Source: Clostridia bacterium | Lineage (GTDB): Bacteria; Bacillota; Clostridia; Oscillospirales; CAG-382 | DNA: 64,000 nucleotides | Reading direction: 5' to 3' | Assembly: GCA_017456765.1 (NCBI GenBank) | Contig: JAFTIR010000013.1 | Coordinates: 62,001-126,000, forward strand | Shown here: one piece after another, positions 55,440 through 63,575 of the stretch | How positions within the stretch are numbered: position 1 is the first letter of the stretch | Layout: each line of letters starts with the position of its first letter | Notes under the pieces: model-generated | What the model saw: the letters and a program-made list of their open reading frames with translations, nothing else | Database searches by the model: none | What the model was told of the DNA's origin: nothing | Position numbers and translations under genes: made by a program

Positions 55440-55513
55440 GTATTGTAATTATATGAGGATAGTATATCTATACCCATGCAAGTTTCACATTAGTTTGGGA
55501 GGAAAACACAACT

Positions 55514-57337
55514 ATGAAAAGACTTTTGGCACTCACTCTCGCTTGTCTGTTTATTGTTTCTGCACTCGCAGGTTGCGGCGGAAACGCAGATGATAAAAAG
55601 GATGAAATCAAGGGCGCAGAAATACAGATGTTTCTCACCACCCTTCCCGAATCTATTGACCCCTCGGCTTATTACACAACAGTCGACCAGATAAGAATCA
55701 TGGGTCTTCTTTACGAGGGTCTTACAACAATCAATGAAAAGGGTAAACTTGAAAACGCTCTCTGTAAGGAGTACGAATACGACTTCAACCAGAAGACGGG
55801 TAACCTCGAGCTTCTCATTACTCTTGAAGACTCGAGATGGTCAGACGGTAACCTCATAACCGCAGATGATTTCAGATTTGCCTGGAAGAGAATCCTCCTT
55901 CCCGAAAATGACAACGCAAATGCTGCTCTTCTTTACCCCATTCTCAACGCAAAAGAGGTAAAGGAAGGTCTCTGCAGCGAAGATGATATCGGTGTATACT
56001 CATTAAAGAACAACCTTCTCCAGATTACTTTTGAGAAGGACTATGTAAACGAAGATGACCACTCCAAGGGTGAAGTAAAGGACAAGGTTGAATACTTCAT
56101 GCGCCGCCTTGCAAGCCCTGCTCTCGTTCCCTTGCGTCAGGACGTTGTTGACGACACTGTAAAAGACTGGTGCAAGCCCGACGGTTCTACATATGTAACA
56201 AACGGACCGTTCAAAATCAAAAACTGGAACAGCGGCGAGCTTTCATTCGAAAGAAATATCAACTACAGATGCGTAGGTGACTCCGAAAGCAATGCAGATG
56301 ACAAGGTAGTAAAGCCTTACAGAATTATCACTTCTTACTATAACGCAGAAGGTAAGAGCTCCTCGTCAGCAACCGACCACTATCAGAGCTATCTCAACGA
56401 AGGCAGCTTCTATCTCAACCTCAACTCGGCTTCGGACGAAGTTGTTAAAGCACTCGCTAAGGATATTGAAGAAGACACAACTCTTTCCACGACCGTTGTT
56501 TATCTTGACCACACACATGAACTCTTCGCCAACGCAAAGGTAAGAAAGGCTCTCTCTCTTGCACTTGACAGAACTGCAATGGCAGCTGCTACAAATTCCG
56601 AAGCAGCAACCGGTTTTGTTCCTACAGGCGTTGAAGATACAAAGGCAAATTCCGACTTCCGTGACAAGGGCGGAGATCTCTGGTCTGCAAAGGCAAACAT
56701 CGAAGAAGCAAAGAAGCTCCTTAACGAAGCAGGAATCAAGCCTTCAAACTATGTAATCGCAATTGAATTCAGCAACCTCAGAGCAGACGATGAGCAGTTG
56801 GCAAATGCAGCAAAAGAAGCATGGTCAGCACTCGGCTTCAGAATTAAGTTCAGCGGCAAAAAGCAGAAGTACATCGATGATAAGGAAAACGGTACATACG
56901 ATTTCAGAATGAACAACGATGTAGCAAATGTGGCAACCGCAATCATAGTTAACCAGCAGTCTATGACAACAGATGCTTATTCAATGCTTACAGCTTACTC
57001 CGGCGAATACGGCGGAAATTCCATTGATGTTACTGTCAAGGATGTTGTTTACGGCAAGCATGTAATCGGATTTATGGACGAAAAGTACGACAAGCTTTGT
57101 GCAGCATTTGTAAATGCAGACGATGTTAAAACAAGAACTGCAGCAATGCACGAGGCCGAAAAGTATCTCGCAACACAGATGCCTGTTATTCCCCTTGTAT
57201 TCAACAAATCATACTATGTAACACAGAAGCTTTCCGGATATGAATCTGACAAATTCGGCAGACTTGACTTTACAGAGCTTGAACAGAAGAACTTCAAGAA
57301 ATACCTTGAAGCACAGAAGGAAGCCGCTGCAAAGTAA
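55514..57337 (+). CDS. Peptide ABC transporter substrate-binding lipoprotein (OppA-like)
   Basis: 607 residues. Signal peptide with lipobox LAGC (lipidated C21), then an SBP family 5 fold: ESIDPSAYYTT, GLYEGLTTI-like GLLYEGLTTINEKG, SDGNLITADDFRFAWKRIL, FKIKNWNSGELSFERN and KVRKALSLALDRTAMA. Binds oligopeptides outside the membrane. No permease or ATPase genes are adjacent, so it must use a transporter encoded elsewhere; a strong terminator follows. GGGAGG upstream. Confidence 0.93.
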   Translation: MKRLLALTLACLFIVSALAGCGGNADDKKDEIKGAEIQMFLTTLPESIDPSAYYTTVDQIRIMGLLYEGLTTINEKGKLENALCKEYEYDFNQKTGNLELLITLEDSRWSDGNLITADDFRFAWKRILLPENDNANAALLYPILNAKEVKEGLCSEDDIGVYSLKNNLLQITFEKDYVNEDDHSKGEVKDKVEYFMRRLASPALVPLRQDVVDDTVKDWCKPDGSTYVTNGPFKIKNWNSGELSFERNINYRCVGDSESNADDKVVKPYRIITSYYNAEGKSSSSATDHYQSYLNEGSFYLNLNSASDEVVKALAKDIEEDTTLSTTVVYLDHTHELFANAKVRKALSLALDRTAMAAATNSEAATGFVPTGVEDTKANSDFRDKGGDLWSAKANIEEAKKLLNEAGIKPSNYVIAIEFSNLRADDEQLANAAKEAWSALGFRIKFSGKKQKYIDDKENGTYDFRMNNDVANVATAIIVNQQSMTTDAYSMLTAYSGEYGGNSIDVTVKDVVYGKHVIGFMDEKYDKLCAAFVNADDVKTRTAAMHEAEKYLATQMPVIPLVFNKSYYVTQKLSGYESDKFGRLDFTELEQKNFKKYLEAQKEAAAK

Positions 57338-57373
57338 GTTTTCCGTGGGTAATCCCAATCGGTGTTTTTACAG

Positions 57374-57406
57374 GGCTTCATGTCGAAAAGACATGAAGCC
57401 TTTTTT
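57374..57406 (+). terminator. Terminator of the OppA-like gene
   Basis: An 11-bp stem GGCTTCATGTC / GACATGAAGCC with loop GAAAA, followed by T6. Confidence 0.92.
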
Positions 57407-57426
57407 ATAATTACAGGAGAAACAAA

Positions 57427-58317
57427 ATGTCTGAACTTTTACAGAACCACAATTTCAAATTTCAAAAAAAATACGGACAGAACTTTTTGCAGGATGTAAA
57501 AATTCCAAGGCGCATAGCCGTGGAATGTACAAACTTTGTATTTCCCGAGGGTGATGTTATCCCCGACGAAAAAGCCGACAGCCTGATTCTCGAAATAGGA
57601 CCGGGTGCCGGTATTCTCACAAAGGAGCTTGCAAAAAGATTCAAGAAGGTTGTTGCGGTAGAAATAGACACGAGCCTTGAGGGTGTGCTGAAGGATTCCC
57701 TTGCAGGCTTTGACAACATAGAGGTCGTTTTTTCCGACATCTTAGATATTGACCTTGTGCCATTCCTTGACGAAAAAAGAAAGAGGGATGACGGCACTCT
57801 TATGCCGGTGTCGGTGTGCGCGAATCTCCCTTACTACATCACAACGCCAATCATAATGAAGCTTCTTGAGGAATATCCCGATTTTGATTTCATTACCGTC
57901 ATGGTGCAAAAAGAAGTTGCTGTGCGTCTGTGCGCCCCTGCAGGAGATTCGCAGTACGGTGCAATTACTGCTCAGATAAATCTTTTCGGTAAGGCAAAAA
58001 GACTCTTTACCGTACCGTCGGGATGCTTCTATCCAAGACCAAAAATCGACAGCGCAGTAATCAGAATTGAGCTTTATAACGAGCCGAAATATGACTCCGA
58101 CACCGCAAAGGAAACCTCGACGGTAATAAAGAATGCCTTTGCCATGAGAAGAAAGACCCTTTCCAATGCCCTTTCGGGAATGTATAAGGGACTTACAAAG
58201 GAGGAGCTCGGGCAGAAAATTTCCGAAATTCTCGGAAAAGGCACCGATGTCAGAGGAGAAAAGCTCTCAACAGATGAGTTTGCACTTCTTGCAGCAAGCT
58301 TAAAGGAATACAGATAA
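57427..58317 (+). CDS. rsmA: 16S rRNA dimethyladenosine transferase RsmA (KsgA)
   Basis: 296 residues. Dimethylates A1518 and A1519 of 16S rRNA. The SAM motif LEIGPGAGILTKELA lies near residues 57-71, catalytic motif NLPYYITTP near 135-143, and RPKIDSAVIRIE near 205. An insertion before NLPYY (DEKRKRDDGTLMPVS) is a little longer than in Bacillus. AGGAG upstream; 20 bp after the OppA terminator, so it probably has a weak promoter of its own. Confidence 0.95.
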   Translation: MSELLQNHNFKFQKKYGQNFLQDVKIPRRIAVECTNFVFPEGDVIPDEKADSLILEIGPGAGILTKELAKRFKKVVAVEIDTSLEGVLKDSLAGFDNIEVVFSDILDIDLVPFLDEKRKRDDGTLMPVSVCANLPYYITTPIIMKLLEEYPDFDFITVMVQKEVAVRLCAPAGDSQYGAITAQINLFGKAKRLFTVPSGCFYPRPKIDSAVIRIELYNEPKYDSDTAKETSTVIKNAFAMRRKTLSNALSGMYKGLTKEELGQKISEILGKGTDVRGEKLSTDEFALLAASLKEYR

Positions 58318-58364
58318 ATAAAAGAACTGCTTATGGCAGTTCTCATAATGATATTTATAAATTT

Positions 58365-58395
58365 CGGCAGAGGATTTATTTCCTCTGCCGATTTT
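58365..58395 (+). terminator. Terminator of rsmA
   Basis: A 10-bp stem CGGCAGAGGA / TCCTCTGCCG with loop TTTATT, followed by ATTTT. A smaller hairpin AGAACTGC / GCAGTTCT precedes it at 58323-58343. Confidence 0.8.
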
Positions 58396-58463
58396 CATGG
58401 GAGGTGGCACGCGAAGCGTGACGGAAGGAGCCTTTTTATGCGTGTAGCTTTAGGTGTACCTTT

Positions 58464-59507
58464 TTATCCCAACAATCCGAACAGATTAAACAGATTCTTT
58501 TCTTTCTTCTTTTCTTCCCTCTTTTTGTCCTCGACATAATCGGCAACATTGCAGATTATTTCTGCACCTTCTGCCCTTGTCATGTTTCTGTCGGCAGAAA
58601 ATTCGCCGTCGGCATTTCCGGAAAGTATGCCGATTTCAGAAAGAGAAGCCACAGCACCGGATGCCCATGCAGGTATTTCACCCGCATCCTTATAGGACAT
58701 CACTGTTTCATTTTCTTCAGACAGGGCAAGAATTCTGCTTACAATAAGCGCCGCTTCGGCTCTTGTTACAGCACCGGCAGATTCAAAGTTTATGCTTGAG
58801 TCAACATTTTCATATCCCGATACAATGCCCTTGTCGTAGGCATACTGAACATAACTTTTGATGTTCTGAGGAATCTGACTGTCATCTGCAAATACAGTCT
58901 TTGAAGCAAAAGGAATGTCCGCTTCATGTCCCGACATAATGAGAGATAAGGCAAGAAAATCTCCGCGTGTCATATCTTCTTCAGGCTCAAACAAGAGTTT
59001 TTCCCCGTCTTTTTTTCCAGTCATAAGCCCTGTTGATGCCATTTTTATCGCCGCATTATGCGCCCAGTGGTCTTTCATGTCGTCAAAGTAAATATCCGCC
59101 GCGGGACGGGACACCTTGATTTCCACAGTTTTTTCCTCAGAAGCCGAGCCGTACACATCCACCGCTCTGTATTCAAAGGAATCGTTTCCCGTATATCCCG
59201 ACAAGGGGCGGTAAATAAACTGACCGTCGTTTGTAATTTCAACGCTGCCGTGGGCAGGATATTTTACCACCTCAAATGAAAGCTCGTTTCCGTCGGGGTC
59301 GGCTGCTGAAAAGCTCTTGAAAACGGCAATTCCTCTTTGGGTTGTCACATCCATTTCGCCCGCCTCGGGAGAAAGATTTCCCATCGTGGCGCAGGGTCTG
59401 TTTTCAAGCCTCTTTTCAATAATGTCCATGGCAGGCGAAAGCCTTGCCGCAGCCGAAACGCAAAGCATAAGAGCAAGAATGCATGCAAACATAATTTTCT
59501 TCATCAT
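58464..59507 (-). CDS. SLH-domain surface protein with a cadherin/Ig-like domain
   Basis: 347 residues. Signal peptide (about 1-21, ending AAARLSP), then an Ig/cadherin-like repeat (about 55-130; SAADPDGNELSFEVV, GQFIYRPLSGYTGNDSFEY) and three SLH repeats (about 138-320; DHWAHNAAIKMASTGLMTG, IVSGYENVDSSINFE, GILSGNADGEFSADRNMTRAE) that bind pyruvylated cell-wall polymer. The last 25 residues are charged. It should be secreted and wall-attached; role structural or adhesive. Confidence 0.9.
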   Translation of the reverse strand: MMKKIMFACILALMLCVSAAARLSPAMDIIEKRLENRPCATMGNLSPEAGEMDVTTQRGIAVFKSFSAADPDGNELSFEVVKYPAHGSVEITNDGQFIYRPLSGYTGNDSFEYRAVDVYGSASEEKTVEIKVSRPAADIYFDDMKDHWAHNAAIKMASTGLMTGKKDGEKLLFEPEEDMTRGDFLALSLIMSGHEADIPFASKTVFADDSQIPQNIKSYVQYAYDKGIVSGYENVDSSINFESAGAVTRAEAALIVSRILALSEENETVMSYKDAGEIPAWASGAVASLSEIGILSGNADGEFSADRNMTRAEGAEIICNVADYVEDKKREEKKKEKNLFNLFGLLG

Positions 59508-59591
59508 ATTTTTCTTCCTTTCACATTTTATGTTCGCATTTATTATTTGTCTTATTTTTTTATATATACATTTTTATGTTTAAAATGAAAA

Positions 59592-59624
59592 ATTCCCAAA
59601 TGTCGGTGTTTGACATTTGGGAAT
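59592..59624. terminator. GGTGTTT-loop hairpin downstream of trxB
   Basis: A 13-bp stem ATTCCCAAATGTC / GACATTTGGGAAT, loop GGTGTTT: the same geometry as 45455-45487 with the outer stem changed in compensated pairs. Confidence 0.75.
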
Positions 59625-59693
59625 CGATTTAATCGAGAATTTCTGATTGGCTTTGCACTACTAAAAGCGTGGTGCTGAATCATTTTCTCTTCG

Positions 59694-59721
59694 CCTACTT
59701 TTTTATCAAAGAGAAAGTAAG
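59694..59721. repeat. TTACTTTCTC repeat overlapping the trxB stop codon
   Basis: Read on the minus strand CTTACTTTCTCTTTGATA..., so the last LLSL and TGA of TrxB are encoded by the repeat. The stem is imperfect here (right half AAAAAGTAGG). Confidence 0.65.
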
Positions 59722-60620
59722 TTGTCGAGATAGTGGATTGCCGCAAGCGCCGCAACAGCGCCGTCGGAAACAGCTGTTGTCACCTGGCGTATGTCTTTCT
59801 TTCTGCAGTCGCCTGCAACAAAGATGCCGTCTGTGACCGTTAAGCAGTCCTCGGAGGAATCTGCATATCCTCTCTCGTCGAGCTTCAACACATTTGCAAA
59901 CGCTTCATTCTGCGGAATAAGACCAATTGCTACAAACATTCCGTCAACATTAAGGGTTATTTCTCTGCCGTCGGCGGTTTTCTTGATTACAATTCCGCAG
60001 AGTGTGTCCTCGCCCACAATGCTTTCAACAGTTGCACCAAGGATAATTTCAACATTTTCCTTTGCTTCCAGCTGCTCCTGGAGTTTTTTCTCTCCTGTCA
60101 AAAAGTCAAGATTCTGAACAACATATACTTTTTTTGATGTCTCAGAAAGAAGAATTGCTTCCTGGAGTGCGCTGTTTCCACCGCCAATAACCGCAACGTC
60201 CTTGCCCTCATAAAAGGCACCGTCGCATACGGCACAGAAAGAAATACCCTCGCCAACAAACTTTTCTTCGCCCGAAAGTCCGAGCATTCTGTGCTTTGCA
60301 CCTGTTGCAATAATAACTGCCTTTGCGGAAAATTCTCCTGAATCTGTTATAACCGTTTTTACATCGCCATTACGGATTTCAAACACCTCGCAGCACTCAA
60401 CCTCTGCGCCCTGCTCAAGCACCTGCTCAACCAGCTTTTCGGCAAATTCGTTACCCGAAACAGAAAGAAATCCGGGGATGTTTTCAACCTTTGGTGAATA
60501 GGTTATCTGTCCACCAAAAGAGCCTTTTTCAAGCACGCATACGCTCTTGCCCGCGCGTCTTGCATAGAGTGCCGCAACAAGCCCAGCAGGACCTGCTCCT
60601 ATTACTATAATGTCATACAT
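59706..60620 (-). CDS. trxB: Thioredoxin-disulfide reductase
   Basis: 304 residues. FAD motif GAGPAG (about 8-13), redox pair C129-A-V-C132, NAD(P)-binding GGGNSA (about 147-152) in place of the more common GGGDSA, and the C-terminal FVAGDCRKKDIRQVTTAVSDG. Reduces thioredoxin or a glutaredoxin-like partner; the fused redoxin domain of the neighbouring NrdD is a plausible client. The final residues come from a repeat. Confidence 0.95.
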   Translation of the reverse strand: MYDIIVIGAGPAGLVAALYARRAGKSVCVLEKGSFGGQITYSPKVENIPGFLSVSGNEFAEKLVEQVLEQGAEVECCEVFEIRNGDVKTVITDSGEFSAKAVIIATGAKHRMLGLSGEEKFVGEGISFCAVCDGAFYEGKDVAVIGGGNSALQEAILLSETSKKVYVVQNLDFLTGEKKLQEQLEAKENVEIILGATVESIVGEDTLCGIVIKKTADGREITLNVDGMFVAIGLIPQNEAFANVLKLDERGYADSSEDCLTVTDGIFVAGDCRKKDIRQVTTAVSDGAVAALAAIHYLDNLLSL

Positions 60621-60643
60621 GTTTATTTCTCCTTAACAGCATA

Positions 60644-60676
60644 ACACCCGACCACCGTCGTTTGGCGGTCGGGTGT
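60644..60676. terminator. Hairpin between nrdD and trxB
   Basis: A 10-bp stem ACACCCGACC / GGTCGGGTGT, with a further inner dyad. It may terminate nrdD transcription or protect the trxB leader; no long T-run. Confidence 0.55.
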
Positions 60677-60733
60677 GGCTAACCGTGATAATGTGGTGTG
60701 TTTTTTTATGGCACCGCGTCGGTGTTGCACCGA

Positions 60734-60764
60734 GTTTGACCGCTGGAATTTATGGCGGTCAAAC
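60734..60764. repeat. GTTTGACCGC hairpin
   Basis: Perfect 10-bp stem GTTTGACCGC / GCGGTCAAAC, followed by GGGGTTGTTTGAGCGA. Near copy of 41218-41248 (reversed) and partly of 7694-7714. Confidence 0.75.
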
Positions 60765-60835
60765 GGGGTTGTTTGAGCGACTCTCAAGGTCCTTTCTTAT
60801 CCGGGCTTTCCCGTGAGTCGCCCTGTGAGGGCTCC

Positions 60836-63205
60836 TCACGCGTTGAGAAGCTTTTTGATGTCGGATACGCCTGTGAACTTCTGAGTTTCGCCATTCTTTA
60901 CAACAACAAGTGTGGGAGCCTGCTTTACGCCGAGAGCTGTGGTAAGCTCTGCATTTTCGTTAGCAAGAAGCTTTGAATACTCTACTCCTGCCTTGTCAAG
61001 AACGCTGCATGCAATCTTGCAGTTGGGGCATGTTGCTGTTGTGAAGAGATAATAGCCGTCTGCCATTGCGTTGTTATTTTGCATTTCTGCTACCGCCTCC
61101 TGTATGGGATTCTGTTTCTTTTCCATAACAGACGCAGCAATATTGTATACCTTTCTGTCCTTGTATTCCTGGCTCTTACCGTCGTTCCAGTTCTGAACGG
61201 GGCGGTAGTAACCTGTAATACGGCTGTAAACCTCAGCCTTTTCGCCACAAGTAGGACAAGTGAATTCTTCGCCTGCTATGTAGCCGTGGTTCTTACATAC
61301 GGAATATGTGGGAGAAAGTGTGTAATAAGGAAGCTTGTAGTTTTCGGCAATCTTCTTAACGAGGTTTGCAGCAGCCTTCCAGTCGGGCAATTTTTCGCCG
61401 AGGAATGCGTGGAATACTGTGCCGGATGTGTAAAGTGTCTGGAGGTCATCCTGAATATCAAGAGCTGTGAAGATGTCCTCTGTATAGCCAACGGGAAGGT
61501 GAGAGGAGTTTGTATAATAAGGTGTGTCCTCTTCGCTCTTTGCGGCTGTGATGATGTCGGGATAGTGCTTCTTGTCATGCTTTGCAAGACGGAAGGATGT
61601 GGACTCTGCAGGAGTTGCTTCAAGGTTGTAAAGGTCGCCGTACTGTTCCTGATAGTCAGAGAGTCTTTCTCTCATGTGATTGAGAACATCCTGTGTGAAC
61701 TTCTGTGCCTTTTCATTGATAAGGTCACAGCCAACCCAAGAAGCGTTGAGACATGCTTCGTTCATACCAACAAGACCGATTGTTGAGAAGTGGTTGTTGA
61801 ATGTGCCGAGGTATCTCTTTGTGTAAGGATAAAGTCCCGAATCAAGAAGCTTTGTGATAACTGTTCTCTTAACCTTTAAGGAACGGGCAGAAATGTCCAT
61901 GAGTCTGTCAAGACGTGCATAGAAGTCTTCTTCGTTCTTTGCAAGGTAAGCGATTCTGGGCATATTGATTGTTACAACGCCGACAGAACCTGTGCTTTCA
62001 CCGCTTCCGAAGAAGCCGCCGGACTTCTTACGAAGCTCACGAAGGTCAAGTCTGAGTCTGCAGCACATACTGCGGACATCGCTGGGTTCCATATCGGAGT
62101 TGATGTAGTTTGAGAAGTAAGGTGTGCCATACTTTGCTGTCATTTCAAAGAGAAGCTTGTTGTTCTCGGTTTCTGACCAGTCAAAGTTAGATGTAATTGA
62201 ATAGGTAGGAATAGGATACTGGAAGCCTCTGCCGTTGGCATCGCCCTCAACCATGATTTCGATAAACGCCTTGTTTACCATATCCATTTCCTTCTGGCAA
62301 TCCTTGTACTTGAAGTCTACTTCCTTGCCGCCGATGATACAGTTAAGCTCTGCAAGGTCATTAGGTACTACCCAGTCAAGAGTAATGTTGGAGAAGGGAG
62401 CCTGTGTACCCCAGCGTGAAGGTGTATTAACACCGTATACAAAAGACTGGATGCACTGCTTTACTTCCTTATAGGAAAGATTGTCAATCTTAACAAAAGG
62501 CGCAAGATATGTGTCAAAGGAGGAGAACGCCTGCGCGCCTGCCCACTCATTCTGCATGATACCGAGGAAGTTTACCATCTGGTTGCAGAGTGTTGAAAGA
62601 TGGGATGCGGGAGCAGATGTAATCTTACCGGGAACACCGCCGAGACCCTCCTGGATAAGTTGCTTTAAGGACCAACCTGCGCAGTAGCCTGTGAGCATGG
62701 AAAGGTCATGAATGTGAATGTCAGCGTTTCTGTGTGCAGAGCCGATTTCATCATCATAGATTTCGGACAACCAATAGTTAGCTGTGATAGCACCTGAGTT
62801 TGAAAGAATAAGACCGCCGACAGAGTAAGTAACTGTGGAGTTTTCCTTAACTCTCCAGTCATTTACATTGATATAGTTGTCTACAATCTCCTTGTAGTCG
62901 AGCATTGTGGCATTGAGGTTACGAATCTTTTCTCTCTGGCGACGGTAGATGATGTATGCCTTTGCAACATCGTCATAGCCTGCCTTGATAAGAACAGATT
63001 CTACGCAGTCCTGAATATGTTCGACTGAAATCTTGCCATCCTCAATCTTGGGCTCAAATGCAGCCGTAACCTTGAGTGCAAGGAAGTCGATGATATCCGC
63101 ATTATACTGCTTCTGACATGCGTCAAATGCCTGGGTAATAGCTGTACTGATTTTAGAAATGTCGAAGGAAACCAGTTTTCCGTCTCTTTTTACTACGTTA
63201 TACAT
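60836..63205 (-). CDS. nrdD: Anaerobic (class III) ribonucleotide reductase fused to a glutaredoxin-like domain
   Basis: 789 residues from the ATG at 63203-63205 (AAGGAG seven bases before it). An ATP-cone (about 1-95: MYNVVKRDGKLVSFDISKI) precedes the glycyl-radical barrel. Near the end are a zinc site (C637, H640 or nearby, C650, C653) and the radical loop RITGYYRP with G665. A linker and then a thioredoxin-fold domain (about 715-789) follow, with redox pair C726-P-N-C729 and the cis-Pro segment KQAPTL. The fused redoxin suggests that disulfide rather than formate supplies electrons, as in NrdD types that use thioredoxin/glutaredoxin. Two promoters with NrdR-box-like sites lie upstream. Confidence 0.94.
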   Translation of the reverse strand: MYNVVKRDGKLVSFDISKISTAITQAFDACQKQYNADIIDFLALKVTAAFEPKIEDGKISVEHIQDCVESVLIKAGYDDVAKAYIIYRRQREKIRNLNATMLDYKEIVDNYINVNDWRVKENSTVTYSVGGLILSNSGAITANYWLSEIYDDEIGSAHRNADIHIHDLSMLTGYCAGWSLKQLIQEGLGGVPGKITSAPASHLSTLCNQMVNFLGIMQNEWAGAQAFSSFDTYLAPFVKIDNLSYKEVKQCIQSFVYGVNTPSRWGTQAPFSNITLDWVVPNDLAELNCIIGGKEVDFKYKDCQKEMDMVNKAFIEIMVEGDANGRGFQYPIPTYSITSNFDWSETENNKLLFEMTAKYGTPYFSNYINSDMEPSDVRSMCCRLRLDLRELRKKSGGFFGSGESTGSVGVVTINMPRIAYLAKNEEDFYARLDRLMDISARSLKVKRTVITKLLDSGLYPYTKRYLGTFNNHFSTIGLVGMNEACLNASWVGCDLINEKAQKFTQDVLNHMRERLSDYQEQYGDLYNLEATPAESTSFRLAKHDKKHYPDIITAAKSEEDTPYYTNSSHLPVGYTEDIFTALDIQDDLQTLYTSGTVFHAFLGEKLPDWKAAANLVKKIAENYKLPYYTLSPTYSVCKNHGYIAGEEFTCPTCGEKAEVYSRITGYYRPVQNWNDGKSQEYKDRKVYNIAASVMEKKQNPIQEAVAEMQNNNAMADGYYLFTTATCPNCKIACSVLDKAGVEYSKLLANENAELTTALGVKQAPTLVVVKNGETQKFTGVSDIKKLLNA

Positions 63206-63248
63206 ATTCATTCTCCTTAAAATGTTGACTTTTTCGTCGTGCAGACAT

Positions 63249-63277
63249 ATGATACCATATATATTGTGCTTTGTCAA
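63249..63277 (-). promoter_or_regulatory. Proximal nrdD promoter with an NrdR-like box in its spacer
   Basis: Minus strand TTGACA (63272-63277), 17-bp spacer, TATCAT (63249-63254). The spacer contains GCACAATATATATGGT (63254-63269), 13 of 16 matches to the NrdR consensus ACACWATATATWGTGT. Confidence 0.75.
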
Positions 63278-63338
63278 GAGAAAAACATCAAGATATTGTG
63301 TTTTTTATGTTTTTTGCCACTTTTGCCCAAATAGCATA

Positions 63339-63356
63339 TTTTACAAATTTGTAAAA
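63339..63356. promoter_or_regulatory. 18-bp perfect palindrome upstream of nrdD
   Basis: TTTTACAAATTTGTAAAA. Its core TTACAAATTTGTAA recurs at 63526-63539, flanking the nrdD control region about 186 bp apart. It could be an operator pair; the regulator is unknown. Confidence 0.5.
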
Positions 63357-63484
63357 CGTCGCATTTGCGTGTTTTTCTGAGTATTTCGTTTTTGGCTATT
63401 TGGCAAAATCAACAAAAATCGACTCATTTTTCACCTTTTGCAACCGATTTTCGGCCAATATTTGCCACTAAATTTGGTGTTAAA

Positions 63485-63521
63485 ATACAAAATATAGTAT
63501 TTTAAACACTATATATAGATG
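63485..63521. promoter_or_regulatory. Pair of NrdR-like boxes upstream of nrdD
   Basis: ATACAAAATATAGTAT (63485-63500) and ACACTATATATAGATG (63506-63521), each 13 of 16 matches to the NrdR consensus. The starts are 21 bp apart, two helical turns, as is typical for NrdR sites. Confidence 0.7.
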
Positions 63522-63540
63522 GAAATTACAAATTTGTAAA
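63512..63540 (-). promoter_or_regulatory. Distal nrdD promoter
   Basis: Minus strand TTTACA (63535-63540), 17-bp spacer, TATATA (63512-63517). The -10 lies inside the upstream NrdR-like box and the -35 overlaps the palindrome at 63526-63539. Confidence 0.55.
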
Positions 63541-63570
63541 AAAACCGACACCATATTTCATGATGTCGGT
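63538..63570 (-). terminator. Terminator of nrdG
   Basis: On the minus strand ACCGACATCAT / ATATGGTGTCGGT with a short loop, then T7, directly after the nrdG stop. It separates nrdG from nrdD. Confidence 0.85.
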
Positions 63571-63575
63571 AAAAC

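Noticed and set aside
60704..60730. Fourth member of the GGTGTTT-loop hairpin family
   Set aside because: GTCGGTGTTG is present but the flanking arms pair differently (TCGGTG/CACCGA), so it is not the same structure.
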